Shown here: positions 27,825 to 36,416 of the stretch, piece after piece | Layout of the letters: every line of letters begins with the position of its first letter | Numbering within the stretch: position 1 is the first letter of the stretch | Source of the DNA: a virus | Length of the DNA: 36,416 bases | IMG/VR virus record: IMGVR_UViG_3300035670_000698 | Span: 1-36,416 of that record | Direction: 5' to 3' (one strand) | Notes under the pieces: generated by a model | The model's input: the letters and a program-made list of their open reading frames with translations, nothing else | What the model was told of the DNA's origin: nothing | Databases searched by the model: none | Position numbers and translations under genes: made by a program

Positions 27825-28276
27825 GTATCACTCTAACCACAAGGAACGGACCACTCGACCTGAACAACGGGACGAGTTATTTCATCCAGTCAATCGACCT
27901 GGGCCAACCCAATCGTGACGAGGTATGGATTGAGCCCAACATCTCCGGTGTATTCATCGAACCAACCCTAGTGGCATCGGTGGATAAGAAAACCGCGTGT
28001 GCCATCACCATCGCCGTGAAAGGTACGTCCGTGTCGGACCTTCGAACCAAGGTCCAGGCTGTGGCTGATGAGTTCGATGCGGCTAATGCGATTACCTGGG
28101 CGCTCAACGGGCTTTCGACCAAGACGTTCAATACCTATCCAACCGCTATCGAGATTCCCGACCTCGCTGACAGAGAGAAACTGTACGTAGCTAACTCCCA
28201 GTTCTGGATTCCCACTTGGACGTTCAGCGTATGGCGTAGTGCTGTCGCAACCTCCGGGTCTCGCTTCGCTATCTGA
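27821..28276 (+). CDS. Distal tail-type protein (151 aa)
   Basis: This is a 151-residue beta-rich protein that overlaps the tape measure gene by four bases. It starts MSITLTTRNGPLDLNNGTSY and includes VKGTSVSDLRTKVQAVADEF, a pattern seen in minor tail proteins located after the tape measure (the 'xxLRxkvqalxxxf' helix between strands). It lacks the C-terminal galectin-like half of large Dit proteins. It probably forms the ring at the tube end to which the hub protein binds. Confidence 0.7.
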   Translation: MSITLTTRNGPLDLNNGTSYFIQSIDLGQPNRDEVWIEPNISGVFIEPTLVASVDKKTACAITIAVKGTSVSDLRTKVQAVADEFDAANAITWALNGLSTKTFNTYPTAIEIPDLADREKLYVANSQFWIPTWTFSVWRSAVATSGSRFAI

Positions 28277-30003
28277 TGCCGAACTATCCGCAGCTACCAC
28301 TTATCGGGGTACGCATCCGCAATACAGCGGGTGGAGACCACTACCTCAACGACAGACCCTCAGATGGGGTCGGCTCCGGTGTGGGGTTGGCTGACAACAT
28401 CACCTTCTCATCCATCATGAACGGTGGCTTCGAAGCCGCAGAGTTCCGTATCGCTGGCTCAGAGAAGACCGCCTATTCAGGCTGGTACGCCTATGGCGCT
28501 CAGGTCACCCTGTTCATCTCATCTGCGTCATCGTTCGATACGTCCAACCAACCCAAGCATGTGGTGTGGGATGGGTTCGTCAAGACCCCAACGCCCAACC
28601 AAGACGGCACATGGACCATCAAGTGCGTCGGTTGGTACACGCTGCTGGAATCCATGAATACTCCGCTGCTGTGGCGCGAAGAAGATTATGACGAGTGGAC
28701 CGAGGGAGGCTCTGAACCCTTCGAATCTGCCGCGTACAAGCCCCACGATGCCGTAGATATCTCCGTCAAGAAGGGCATGATTCGATTCTCTATCCCCAAG
28801 GGCTCGGACGTGATGGCTGCGAACGACCCCGATGCCACTTTAACTGGTGCCAAGAAGGTCACAGGTGCCCGCGTTCTGTGGAGTTATCCGGGCGTGAAGA
28901 TATATCGGGTGGAGTTCACCTTGGAGAACGACAAGATTCCGGGTGGGTCCACAACCCCTGCCTACGACTTGAAGCTTCAGCGTGGGGATTCAGATGGGGT
29001 GGCTGCGACGGACCTAGTGAATGTAGCCAGCTATCAGGCTGACCTCGTGACCAAGGGGGATAACTCCAAATCGACCCTGCTGGATACCCCCAGAGGATTG
29101 GTTGGGTTCTACTTCTTCCGGTCTCGGGACAGTGAGGATGCGACCCAGCAGCCATTCGCCGTGCGTATCAAGCGCCCAGCCATCAACGGGGATGCCTACC
29201 GCAACGCCAACGCCTATGCCGTGGGTAACGCCAACTGGGGTGCATACGAATCGTCCCAGGTGGTCAAAGACCTGGCCGACAAGCTCGGTGTAGACACGCC
29301 AGCCGCGTTGGTTCCTGATTCGGGTGATAACGCACTGCCGTTGTTCTGGACGGAAGGCTCTTGGTTCGACCTCATGGAAGAACTTGCCCAAGACACGGGC
29401 AACAAGTGGGGGATGTGGGAGAACGGTCAATTCGAATTCCGTGGGTGGAGCGCATCCAACACGACGTGGAAGGTGAAGGCGTTCGGTGCTGGTGCCCATG
29501 CCATCGCTGAGTTGGCCCCATCCGATGACCAGTACCACAAGGTTGTAGTTACCTACCGCAACAAGAAGAACGGCAAGCGGCGAGCCTACGAAGTAGACAC
29601 GGGCGTTACCTACCCCAAGGGTAAGCCCAACCGTATGAGGGTCTATCGCCACCACATCAAGCGGCCCTTGAAGGTCCCTAGCGGTGGTGGACATCCGGCC
29701 AAGGTCATCGACGTGGCTGCCAAGCTTGCAGCGAGGTTCAGCGCAGAGGTGTACTCGGGCACGGTTCGCCTGTCCTACGCATTGGATTCCACCCGTAACG
29801 ACACACCGTTCTCTGCGGTGAAGATTCGTGCCGGTCAGAAGCTCCACATCACGGACTGGACCGGGCTCGGAACGGGCATCTTCGAGATTCAAGGGGCCGA
29901 GGCTGACGATGACGGAGTAACCCTGACCATCGGCATGGCCCCTGGTTCAATCAGCAAATACTTCCGCAAGATTCGTCTGATAATGGGATACGTGGAGATA
30001 TGA
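28276..30003 (+). CDS. Tail tip / baseplate hub-like minor tail protein (575 aa)
   Basis: The N-terminal section contains FEAAEFRIAGSEKTAYSGWY and HVVWDGFVKTPTPNQDGTWT followed by IKCVGWYTLLES, the 'vw.G.v......g..i.c.G....L' pattern of tail hub proteins. A middle domain (MIRFSIPKGSDVMAANDPDA) is beta-rich. The part near 385-450 (LAQDTGNKWGMWENGQFEFR; YHKVVVTYRNKKNGKRR) again matches hub folds. It ends in ITDWTGLGTGIFEIQGAEAD. It should plug the tube and trigger DNA release. It overlaps both neighbours, by one and four bases. Confidence 0.7.
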   Translation: MPNYPQLPLIGVRIRNTAGGDHYLNDRPSDGVGSGVGLADNITFSSIMNGGFEAAEFRIAGSEKTAYSGWYAYGAQVTLFISSASSFDTSNQPKHVVWDGFVKTPTPNQDGTWTIKCVGWYTLLESMNTPLLWREEDYDEWTEGGSEPFESAAYKPHDAVDISVKKGMIRFSIPKGSDVMAANDPDATLTGAKKVTGARVLWSYPGVKIYRVEFTLENDKIPGGSTTPAYDLKLQRGDSDGVAATDLVNVASYQADLVTKGDNSKSTLLDTPRGLVGFYFFRSRDSEDATQQPFAVRIKRPAINGDAYRNANAYAVGNANWGAYESSQVVKDLADKLGVDTPAALVPDSGDNALPLFWTEGSWFDLMEELAQDTGNKWGMWENGQFEFRGWSASNTTWKVKAFGAGAHAIAELAPSDDQYHKVVVTYRNKKNGKRRAYEVDTGVTYPKGKPNRMRVYRHHIKRPLKVPSGGGHPAKVIDVAAKLAARFSAEVYSGTVRLSYALDSTRNDTPFSAVKIRAGQKLHITDWTGLGTGIFEIQGAEADDDGVTLTIGMAPGSISKYFRKIRLIMGYVEI

Positions 30004-30377
30004 GATGGCGAGCCGTGTATGACGACGGCTCCTATCAGGAGTCTTTAGTCCCGAATGCCTATGCGAACATCGATAGGACGCGGCTTGAAACCTTCGAAGT
30101 TTATCCAGATGAGATAAGCCTCGAACCCATGTACACCGTGGATGTGCCAAGCGGGAAAAGACTCGTATATCGGGCACGCCATCAGATGTCGATGTCAGGT
30201 AATAGGGCATTAACCATCCTCATAGCCCTAGAGTCAGAAGATAGAATGGAAGTAGACCTATACATGCTTCGTGCCTTGTCAGACGGCACCGAAGTTATCC
30301 ACCAACGGGGCTACGGCCCAGATGTGGAATCGTCTGAGCCGCCACTGTTCGACCATGAAATCGTGACATATGCCTAG
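30000..30377 (+). CDS. Minor tail protein (125 aa)
   Basis: This is a 125-residue beta protein: MRWRAVYDDGSYQESLVPNA, TRLETFEVYPDEISLEPMYT, KRLVYRARHQMSMSGNRALT. The opening 'W.a.Y.DG......' is a pattern common in short tail-tip proteins. It overlaps the hub gene by four bases and the fibre gene by eight, so all three are translationally coupled and probably form one complex. No enzyme motif is seen. Confidence 0.65.
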   Translation: MRWRAVYDDGSYQESLVPNAYANIDRTRLETFEVYPDEISLEPMYTVDVPSGKRLVYRARHQMSMSGNRALTILIALESEDRMEVDLYMLRALSDGTEVIHQRGYGPDVESSEPPLFDHEIVTYA

Positions 30378-33300
30378 AGTGCTTGATTATGTAGATGTTA
30401 TCCAGGGTGACCTGCCTGTTGGCTATTGGCGTCTGGGTGAGGCTTCAGGAACCACTGCTGTTGACTATGCAGGTGGATACCACGGTACCTATATCAATAC
30501 CCCAACCCTTGGCGTCACGGGAGCCATCTCCAACGACGACGACACAGCGATAACCACGGTATCCGGTTCGTCTGAGCATGTTCAAGTCGCCCACGATGCC
30601 GCCCTACAGACGCTTCCAATCACGATTGAAGCCTGGGTCAAGGGTTCGACCATCGGCTACATCTCCAAGTACGTCAACGGGTCCAGCAACGGGTGGTACA
30701 TCGGGACCGGCACGGCGGGTAACACCAACGTTCTGTACGGTTTCAACAGTGGCAATCGCATCTTGAAGTCCACGGCTGGAACCGTCAGTCTGCTCGATAA
30801 CGTTTGGCACCACATCGTATTGACCGTTGATACTTCGGGCGGTCTGTTCTACATCGACGGCAAACTTAGCGACACCATCGCGTGGACGGGCACACCCACG
30901 GTTAGCACCTCCACCGCGAATATGTCCATAGGCTCGTATGCGGATGGAACGTCCTACACCAGCCACAGCTACGACGAAGTTGCCGTTTATCCCTACGCGC
31001 TCGATGCGAATCAGGTCAAATCTCACTACCTGTACGGCAAGCGCACCAACGTCACGCTGACATCCACCATCGTTCGCCGGTTCTCCAAGACGGCCACCAT
31101 CAAGGGCTACCTGGGCAAGCGCATCAAGACCGCGACCATCAAGGGGTTCCTGGCTGAACCTGATGGAGAGTTCCGTGGGTCCTACACCACGGCTGAGCGT
31201 GACGCGCTGGGCTACGTCTACACCAACGACACCATCCAGAACCTCGATACCGAGACCATGCAGCGGTACAACGGGGCTACGTGGGATGAGATATCTGCGG
31301 AGGGCACAACGGGTCCGACCGGTCCAACTGGTCCTGGCGGTGCTACTGGTCCTACAGGAGCGACAGGTGGAACTGGTGGTACCGGAGGAACGGGAGCTAC
31401 TGGTCCAACAGGTGCGGCTGGTGGGGTCTCGATTCGCTACACCTTCTCAACCACGACCACGGACGCTGACCCTGGTACTGGAACACTTCGACTGAGCAGC
31501 GCCACCCAGAACGCATCCACAGTCATCCGTGCAGACCTGCTAGATGTCAATTCGGTTGACTGGACCACGGTTCTCGACACGTTCGATGACGCAACAGGAA
31601 CGGTCAAGGGTGCTATCCGCCTGTTCAATACGGTTGACCCAACCAAGTGGCTGACGTTCAACGTGACGGCCCTGGCATCACCCACGGGATATAAGAACAT
31701 CACCGTTACGAATACCGGTTCGTCTGCTGCATCTCCGTTCTCCAACGGTAACGACATCACCTTGACGTTCTCTCGTGCGGGTGATTTAGGTGCTTCTGGT
31801 CCGACCGGTCCAACAGGAGGTACCGGCGGAACTGGTCCTACCGGACCTACCGGACCTACGGGTGGAACGGGTGGAGTAGGAGCCACTGGCCCAACTGGTC
31901 CAACGACCGGGGCATCAATCCGCTACACGTTCTCTACGACTACGACGGATGCGGACCCAGGCAGCGGAATCCTTCGGTTGAACCAGGCCACCCAGAACAC
32001 GGCAACCCTTATCTACGCTGACCTCAACGACCGGCTAGCCGTGGACTGGACAACGACCCTCGACACCTTCATCAACGGCATCCTGCGACTGCACGTTGAA
32101 ACCGACACGACGAAATGGTTGAAATTCACGGTCACGGGTGTCACCACAGCTACGGGCTACCGCAAGATTAGCGTTGTCAACACTGGCTCATCTACTGCCA
32201 GCCCGTTCGCCAACTCAGACAACCTCATCTTGACGTTCATCCCGTCGTCTGACGCGATAGCGCCATCCACATCTCCGACCCCGAATGTTATCGGTGGGGC
32301 CGGATACCTCGCTGTGGACTGGGACCCCATCACGAACAACGACCCCGTTACCTACGAGGTTCACGTATCGACCACTACGGGGTTCACGCCTTCTGCCTCT
32401 ACGAAGTCTGGTCAGTTGAACGGAACCCTGTTCTTCATCAAGGCGATGCCTGATGGAACGCCGCTGGACTATGGGGCTCCGGTGAACGGTATCGGTTCAA
32501 CCGAATACTTCGTCAAGGTTGTCGCTAAGGACGTAGACGGAGCCCATGGTGGAGGAACGTTCGGTACGCCCACCTACGGGGGCTCATATACCCAGGATTC
32601 AGCCTTCCTGAATCAGAACAACTCGTCTGATATCGCGGCCCTAGCAATCAAGGCTGAACACATCGAGGCCGGGGCAATCGAATCCGAGAAACTGTCTTCG
32701 GCAATCATCCTCGGTGGTGTAATCGTCGGTGGTGACCCTGCTGCTGCCCGTGTCCAGCTAGGAACCGGTGGTATCGAGGTATGGGCCGACGCAGACAACC
32801 AGACCATCAACATCCCTTCAGACGGGACCGATGCCAGTTTCGATGGTTCCATCAGCACGGGTGGTCTGAACGTCTACGGAGATGCGTCCCTATCTGGTGG
32901 TGCTGACCTACCGACACGAGTGATGGGAAACACGAAGCTCGTGTTGGATAGTTACCAGCCCGCACCTTCTACCGCGCCTACTGCAACGCTGTCCTGGCGC
33001 AGCTACGCACTGGGTACTAGCGGAACCGACGATGAAAATCGTTACGGCGGTTGCTACACGACATCTGGTGGTGCTGGTGGTGCTACCGCGTCATTCGCCT
33101 TCATGAACAAGAATGATAGTGACGAATCGAAACTCATCGAGGTAACCGCTGCTACACCTGCGACAATCGCTAGGTCGTACACGTTATCTACAAACGCGAA
33201 TGTAGTCCCTTGGGGTGTTACCAAGCTGGGGTCGTATTACTACATCCTGTACACAAACACCTCAACTACGAAGGTCTATATTCGCAAGTTGCTGGCCTCC

Positions 33301-34818
33301 GACCTGTCCACGGTGGCAGACACAGTGGAAATCACGGCGGATGTGAACACGAACATGACAAGGATGGCTATCGGGGACGATGGTGCGAACCTCTATGTAG
33401 TGGACCGTGCTGGTGGTGCTTCGCCAACCTACTACCGCTTCCATAGCTATAACACCAGCATCGCTGGTCACACATCGACTAACTCCGACTATAACCCCGG
33501 AAATACATATGACTATCCCAAGGACCTCGTTTATTACAACGAGGACGGAGATACGAACCGTTGGTGGCTCTCCACCAGGATGGTGGTTGTGTCTACCCAT
33601 GGGTATGAGAGCGTTCACCGATTCAGCACGGCGTATGTACACGCCTACACGTCAGACAGCAACCACAAGTGCTTTCCTGGTGCCTATTCTGACTATGCCT
33701 ACATCTACGGCGGCTTGGCCCACGACGGAACCAACTTCTGGACGCTTTATGGCAATTACTACGGCATGATGTACAAGCATTCGAACTGGAAGTGGACATC
33801 GGAATCTGATAAGTATTGGGTCGGATACACCTATTACGACGATGACGCGACTGGTGGCACCCATGAAACAACCATCAGTCCACGCACGTCCCTCACGATG
33901 AAGAAACGCGCTCACTTGTATGTGAGTGCCGGTACCTCCTTCAATCTGGACAATGGTGGCACGGATGACCCGAACAAGGTCCGCTGGTACATCAACCGCA
34001 ATGCGACTGAACCCACGGGAGGTTCACCAACCCGCTTCTCTGGTTACCTTCAGGACCCAACATCGTCCACGTACTGCTATTCCTACGACGCCACGAACCA
34101 CAGGTACGCCTATTGGCTGAACTGGGATAGCGCCGGTACACCACCTGAGAACCCAGGTACCAACGGCTTCTCAACGGTAGCGGGTGCTGGATATCTGTAC
34201 TGGGGCGGCACGACCAACCAGTTCCTCTCGGGATTCGGTCAACTCACCATCCCGAAGTTCGCTGGTGCCATCTCGGGCTTCACAGCCGGTGAAGGGGACG
34301 CCTACTACGACACGACCGATAACGCCATGTACCTGTACGACGGGAGCCTCTGGTACCCAGCCCAATCCTTCGTGGGTGGACGGACCACCAAGGGAGCGAA
34401 CGAGGCCACCTTCAATGCAGGATTCGCTACGGTGGCGTTCGGTTCGGCAGTCTTCGAGAACCCGACCAGCACATGGGACGCGGCCAACAACCGCTGGGAC
34501 CTACCACGCACAGGGGTTTGGAGGCTCAGGGCCACCGTGCAATGGGATATCCCGGTTGCCAGCCATACGCAGCGTGAAATCCGCATCTATGACATCACCG
34601 GGACGGCAGCCGTTCACACGGTCTCCAACGTCGTGTCAGGGACCACCGATGAATACACCCAGCACATCGAAGTCCTCGTGAACGTCACGGCATTGCCGCA
34701 GCGGTACCGCCTAGAGGCATCAAGCCAGGACACTGGGGGCGCTGCCGGATACCGCATCCTCGGCGGGGCAGTATCGATGTTCTCGGCTGAATACCTTGGA
34801 CCGAAGGGTGCCCTGTGA
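30370..34818 (+). CDS. Long tail fibre with LamG, collagen-like and C1q-like modules
   Basis: This is a 1482-residue protein. Residues 1-225: LamG-type domain (LPVGYWRLGEASGTTAVD; LPITIEAWVKGS; HHIVLTVDTSGG). About 314-352 and 475-515: Gly-x-y collagen-like repeats (GPTGPTGPGGATGPTG), each followed by a copy of one domain (IRYTFSTTTTDADPG ... TVTNTGSSAASPF). About 630-750: fibronectin-like domain and fibre shaft. About 840-1290: a beta-propeller-like receptor region (Tyr-rich). About 1335-1475: C1q/TNF-like trimeric head (RWDLPRTGVWRLRATVQWDI). It is the best candidate for the host-recognition fibre. The start overlaps the previous gene. Confidence 0.8.
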   Translation: MPRVLDYVDVIQGDLPVGYWRLGEASGTTAVDYAGGYHGTYINTPTLGVTGAISNDDDTAITTVSGSSEHVQVAHDAALQTLPITIEAWVKGSTIGYISKYVNGSSNGWYIGTGTAGNTNVLYGFNSGNRILKSTAGTVSLLDNVWHHIVLTVDTSGGLFYIDGKLSDTIAWTGTPTVSTSTANMSIGSYADGTSYTSHSYDEVAVYPYALDANQVKSHYLYGKRTNVTLTSTIVRRFSKTATIKGYLGKRIKTATIKGFLAEPDGEFRGSYTTAERDALGYVYTNDTIQNLDTETMQRYNGATWDEISAEGTTGPTGPTGPGGATGPTGATGGTGGTGGTGATGPTGAAGGVSIRYTFSTTTTDADPGTGTLRLSSATQNASTVIRADLLDVNSVDWTTVLDTFDDATGTVKGAIRLFNTVDPTKWLTFNVTALASPTGYKNITVTNTGSSAASPFSNGNDITLTFSRAGDLGASGPTGPTGGTGGTGPTGPTGPTGGTGGVGATGPTGPTTGASIRYTFSTTTTDADPGSGILRLNQATQNTATLIYADLNDRLAVDWTTTLDTFINGILRLHVETDTTKWLKFTVTGVTTATGYRKISVVNTGSSTASPFANSDNLILTFIPSSDAIAPSTSPTPNVIGGAGYLAVDWDPITNNDPVTYEVHVSTTTGFTPSASTKSGQLNGTLFFIKAMPDGTPLDYGAPVNGIGSTEYFVKVVAKDVDGAHGGGTFGTPTYGGSYTQDSAFLNQNNSSDIAALAIKAEHIEAGAIESEKLSSAIILGGVIVGGDPAAARVQLGTGGIEVWADADNQTINIPSDGTDASFDGSISTGGLNVYGDASLSGGADLPTRVMGNTKLVLDSYQPAPSTAPTATLSWRSYALGTSGTDDENRYGGCYTTSGGAGGATASFAFMNKNDSDESKLIEVTAATPATIARSYTLSTNANVVPWGVTKLGSYYYILYTNTSTTKVYIRKLLASDLSTVADTVEITADVNTNMTRMAIGDDGANLYVVDRAGGASPTYYRFHSYNTSIAGHTSTNSDYNPGNTYDYPKDLVYYNEDGDTNRWWLSTRMVVVSTHGYESVHRFSTAYVHAYTSDSNHKCFPGAYSDYAYIYGGLAHDGTNFWTLYGNYYGMMYKHSNWKWTSESDKYWVGYTYYDDDATGGTHETTISPRTSLTMKKRAHLYVSAGTSFNLDNGGTDDPNKVRWYINRNATEPTGGSPTRFSGYLQDPTSSTYCYSYDATNHRYAYWLNWDSAGTPPENPGTNGFSTVAGAGYLYWGGTTNQFLSGFGQLTIPKFAGAISGFTAGEGDAYYDTTDNAMYLYDGSLWYPAQSFVGGRTTKGANEATFNAGFATVAFGSAVFENPTSTWDAANNRWDLPRTGVWRLRATVQWDIPVASHTQREIRIYDITGTAAVHTVSNVVSGTTDEYTQHIEVLVNVTALPQRYRLEASSQDTGGAAGYRILGGAVSMFSAEYLGPKGAL
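31309..31425 (+). repeat. Collagen-like Gly-x-y repeat, first block
   Basis: It codes for about 39 residues of GTT/GPT/GAT/GGT triplets. It should form a triple helix and joins the N-terminal part of the fibre to the first copy of the duplicated domain. Confidence 0.85.
31792..31914 (+). repeat. Collagen-like Gly-x-y repeat, second block
   Basis: It codes for about 41 residues of GPT/GGT/GAT triplets. Block plus following domain repeats the arrangement starting at 31309, so a unit of about 480 bases was duplicated in tandem. Confidence 0.85.
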
Positions 34819-35081
34819 TGGATGACCTAGAGCGTATCTACGAAATCAAGAAGAAGGCCAAACCACCGAAGGCGTTCACGGACAAGGTTGCGACCCTCGA
34901 TAAGTCCAAGTTGGGCGATGTGCTGGTGGTGCTGGCTGAGTTGTTCGATTCGGACGATGAGGTATTCATCAGGTCCAGCTACTCGGCCTGGTACGACGCA
35001 TTGCGCGAAGAAGACAGAATCAAGCGGCGCATCGAAGAAGGCTCTGCGGTAACTGACCCAGACGCCGACCCATCGATATAG
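34818..35081 (+). CDS. 87-residue helical protein of unknown function
   Basis: ATG 34818 overlaps the fibre stop (TGATG); a GTG one codon earlier is less likely. The sequence is charged and helical: MDDLERIYEIKKKAKPPKAF, LGDVLVVLAELFDSDDEVFI, SAWYDALREEDRIKRRIEEG, with an acidic end. It has no cysteines or membrane segments. A small fibre-assembly chaperone is a reasonable idea for a gene directly after a long fibre gene, but this is inferred from position only. Confidence 0.6.
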   Translation: MDDLERIYEIKKKAKPPKAFTDKVATLDKSKLGDVLVVLAELFDSDDEVFIRSSYSAWYDALREEDRIKRRIEEGSAVTDPDADPSI

Positions 35082-35112
35082 ATGCCTTGTTTAGCTAGGA
35101 GATAATGAACTT

Positions 35113-35661
35113 ATGGCAGCAACAATCACTGTTAGACGCTGGACCGGAACATCAGGGTCCCCAACCAAGACCGATGTGACTTCTGGAACAGTCGTATTCG
35201 TCACCGCCGATACTCAGTATTCGGCTGGTTCTGCCTACCCCATCCCGATTCCATCTTCCAGCAGCAACTATTCGTACTGGGTGGCCTTCAGGCTGTCCGT
35301 AGACGTTACTCCTACTGGAACCGTGAATAACATCAAGGCGTACTCGGATGGGGCTTCGTCGCTTCCTACAGGGGTCACGCTGGTCGGGAATACGGCAACA
35401 TCGTATATCCAGGCCACAGGAACGCCGGGAACGACCGGGCTGTTACTGAACACCACGAACTACTCGACGCTGGCAGGTGCGACGGCGGATGTGTTCGGGT
35501 GGACCTCAGGAGCGTCGAAGTCGATTACAGGAACCCTATCGAACCCATCCACGGGTGATTTCGGAGATTTCTTAGTGTTGCAGATGGCAGTCGCCTCTAC
35601 CGCTACCACAACGGGAGAAACCACAGGCGAAGTGATGACTTGGGTGTGGGACGAGACCTAA
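35113..35661 (+). CDS. Beta-rich virion protein (182 aa)
   Basis: The sequence starts MAATITVRRWTGTSGSPTKT and is almost wholly Thr/Ser/Gly-rich strands (SSNYSYWVAFRLSVDVTPTG; TGEVMTWVWDET at the end). Thr-rich all-beta proteins in this region are normally fibre or tail-surface subunits. The end 'GxxxxxMTWxWDE' resembles short phage tail proteins that I have seen without assigned function. The ribosome region TAGGAGATAATGAACTT resembles that of the 19489 gene. Confidence 0.65.
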   Translation: MAATITVRRWTGTSGSPTKTDVTSGTVVFVTADTQYSAGSAYPIPIPSSSSNYSYWVAFRLSVDVTPTGTVNNIKAYSDGASSLPTGVTLVGNTATSYIQATGTPGTTGLLLNTTNYSTLAGATADVFGWTSGASKSITGTLSNPSTGDFGDFLVLQMAVASTATTTGETTGEVMTWVWDET

Positions 35662-35670
35662 GAAGGACGG

Positions 35671-36054
35671 ATGGAGATGAGCGATGCGATATGGGTTGCA
35701 TTAATCGCAGCCGTACCGTCTTCGCTCGCAGCTATCACCGCTATACGGGGTAAGCGCCAAGCGAAGGCTACAGGAGACGAATTCAGAGAGGCCATCTACG
35801 ACGGTAATGGTGGAACGGCCATCGGGCGCAACGTACAAGAGATTAAGGAAGCGGTTCGGAATCTCCAAGACACGAGCCACATGCTGGTACAGGCCCAAGA
35901 GATAACCGCAGCACAGATTCATACGAACACGAAAGAAACGGTAGACCTCTCAGAGAAGCTGGACAGAGCGATATTCGACTTCCAGCGTCACACGTCAACA
36001 TACCAACACAATAGGATTCTAGAAGATGAGTGTGAAAAGGACAGTTCGGAATAA
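35671..36054 (+). CDS. Membrane-anchored coiled-coil protein, lysis region (127 aa)
   Basis: There are two possible ATGs (35671 and 35677). Residues about 5-25 form one membrane helix (AIWVALIAAVPSSLAAITAI) followed by a basic GKRQAK. The rest is a long helix with heptads (VQEIKEAVRNLQDTSHMLVQ; VDLSEKLDRAIFDFQRHTST) and an acidic tail. The layout, one N-terminal anchor and an outward or inward coiled coil directly before a holin-like gene, fits an antiholin, a pinholin partner or a membrane-tethered lysis regulator. It overlaps the holin-like gene by 29 bases. Confidence 0.6.
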   Translation: MEMSDAIWVALIAAVPSSLAAITAIRGKRQAKATGDEFREAIYDGNGGTAIGRNVQEIKEAVRNLQDTSHMLVQAQEITAAQIHTNTKETVDLSEKLDRAIFDFQRHTSTYQHNRILEDECEKDSSE

Positions 36055-36241
36055 CCCCGCAACGACCGCAGGAAGCATCGGAGCGGTTGTCACCATCGTC
36101 GGTGGTAGGTGGCTCGGATGGGATGCACAACTACAAGCAGACGTAGCGACCCTATGCCTAGTGGCTGTGCCCGTCGTAAGGGGCCTCGTCGCATGGTGGG
36201 AGAAACGGCATCCGGTTCCTGATGGACCAGCATTGCCATAA
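36026..36241 (+). CDS. Holin-like two-TM protein (71 aa)
   Basis: The N-terminus is basic (MSVKRTVRNNPATT); two hydrophobic stretches follow, about 16-31 (AGSIGAVVTIVGGRWLGW) and 39-56 (VATLCLVAVPVVRGLVAWW), then EKRHPVPDG. Length, two helices and charged ends fit a class II holin, and it sits at the end of the late operon, the usual lysis position. It would permeabilise the membrane to release or activate a lysin. The start overlaps the previous gene by 29 bases. Its last 29 residues are repeated at the start of the window through circularity. Confidence 0.7.
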   Translation: MSVKRTVRNNPATTAGSIGAVVTIVGGRWLGWDAQLQADVATLCLVAVPVVRGLVAWWEKRHPVPDGPALP

Positions 36242-36281
36242 GTGCGGAAAGCTCTATGGGACCTGCCCCCACACGATTTGA
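36222..36281 (+). CDS. 19-residue Cys/His peptide, second copy
   Basis: This is the same frame as 71-130, reached through the terminal overlap; protein sequence is identical, with ATT in place of ATA for the last residue. Bases 36222-36241 overlap the holin-like gene in another frame. Confidence 0.45.
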   Translation: MDQHCHKCGKLYGTCPHTI

Positions 36282-36289
36282 GGTAAGAG

Positions 36290-36416
36290 ATGACCTATTC
36301 AGATGAAGTCCTAACAGACACCCCCGTTGGATACTGGAAGCTGAACGAAGGGACCGGAACAGCGGTCGATTCCTCTGGGAACAGCCACGACGGAACCTAT
36401 AACGCCACGGTTAGCA
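36290..36416 (+). CDS. LamG protein, 5' end (partial; whole gene at 139-954)
   Basis: The first 42 codons of the LamG gene appear again and run off the window. Compared with the complete copy, residue 9 is Thr instead of Ala; all other residues match. It is the same gene from a slightly different genome copy. Confidence 0.85.
   Translation, partial: MTYSDEVLTDTPVGYWKLNEGTGTAVDSSGNSHDGTYNATVS

Larger units (their letters stand above)
36152..36416. repeat. Direct terminal overlap, right copy
   Basis: This is the partner of 1-265 (offset 36,151), with substitutions at 36278, 36310, 36314, 36319 and 36325. Four of the five lie within 16 bases at the start of the LamG gene; three of those are silent and one changes Ala to Thr at residue 9. 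See the left copy for interpretation. Confidence 0.9.

Overview
The window is the complete or near-complete genome of a temperate, siphovirus-type tailed phage of an actinobacterium, opened at an arbitrary point inside the holin-like gene. Bases 1-265 recur as bases 36152-36416 with five substitutions, so the sequence closes into a circle of about 36,151 bp. The actinobacterial host is inferred from a WhiB-family regulator, an Lsr2-like zinc protein, and several genes that look leaderless. I cannot name the host genus. No tRNA, rRNA, CRISPR array or insertion sequence was seen.

Layout. (1) 1-954: end of the lysis/receptor region (holin-like protein, a 19-residue Cys/His peptide, a LamG protein). 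(2) 955-2158: a leftward WhiB-like gene and a 526-bp divergent control region holding a palindrome, a paired TGTTTCT site and a helically phased TTAGG array. (3) 2159-3188: a rightward, self-contained cassette of very small genes (ribbon-helix-helix protein, Cys-rich peptide, membrane peptide, lipoprotein, two-TM protein) closed by a terminator; it looks like a lysogenically expressed moron. (4) 3255-8595: leftward early genes in tightly overlapping operons: methyltransferase, glycosyltransferase, many small Cys-rich proteins, an HNH-type protein, a lambda-O-like replication initiator with iteron-like repeats inside the gene, and an Lsr2-like protein. (5) 8564-10160: tyrosine integrase and a probable attP/control region. 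(6) 10161-36241: rightward late operon: excisionase-like HTH protein, terminase small and large subunits, portal fused to a MuF-type domain, HK97-type protease and capsid, connectors, tail terminator, tail tube, tail assembly chaperones with a -1 frameshift site, tape measure, tail tip proteins, two very large LamG/collagen-type fibre proteins, and the lysis region.

How it works together. The late operon builds an HK97-fold capsid with a long non-contractile tail. The integrase, the HTH protein at its divergent promoter and the paired repeats form the lysogeny module. The replication protein probably binds repeats in its own hinge-coding sequence and recruits host replication proteins, since the phage encodes no polymerase or helicase. 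The surface proteins are rich in carbohydrate-binding-like folds (LamG, collagen-like, C1q-like), which suggests a glycan receptor.

Main points of interest: 18-bp iteron-like repeats inside the initiator gene; four paired TGTTTC sites with 11-bp spacing; the TTAGG array beside the ribbon-helix-helix gene; a repeated 37-bp bipartite element before two leftward transcription units; a C2H2-like finger fused to WhiB; a Pup-like small protein; a 19-residue zinc-knuckle-like peptide; and the lack of any recognisable endolysin.
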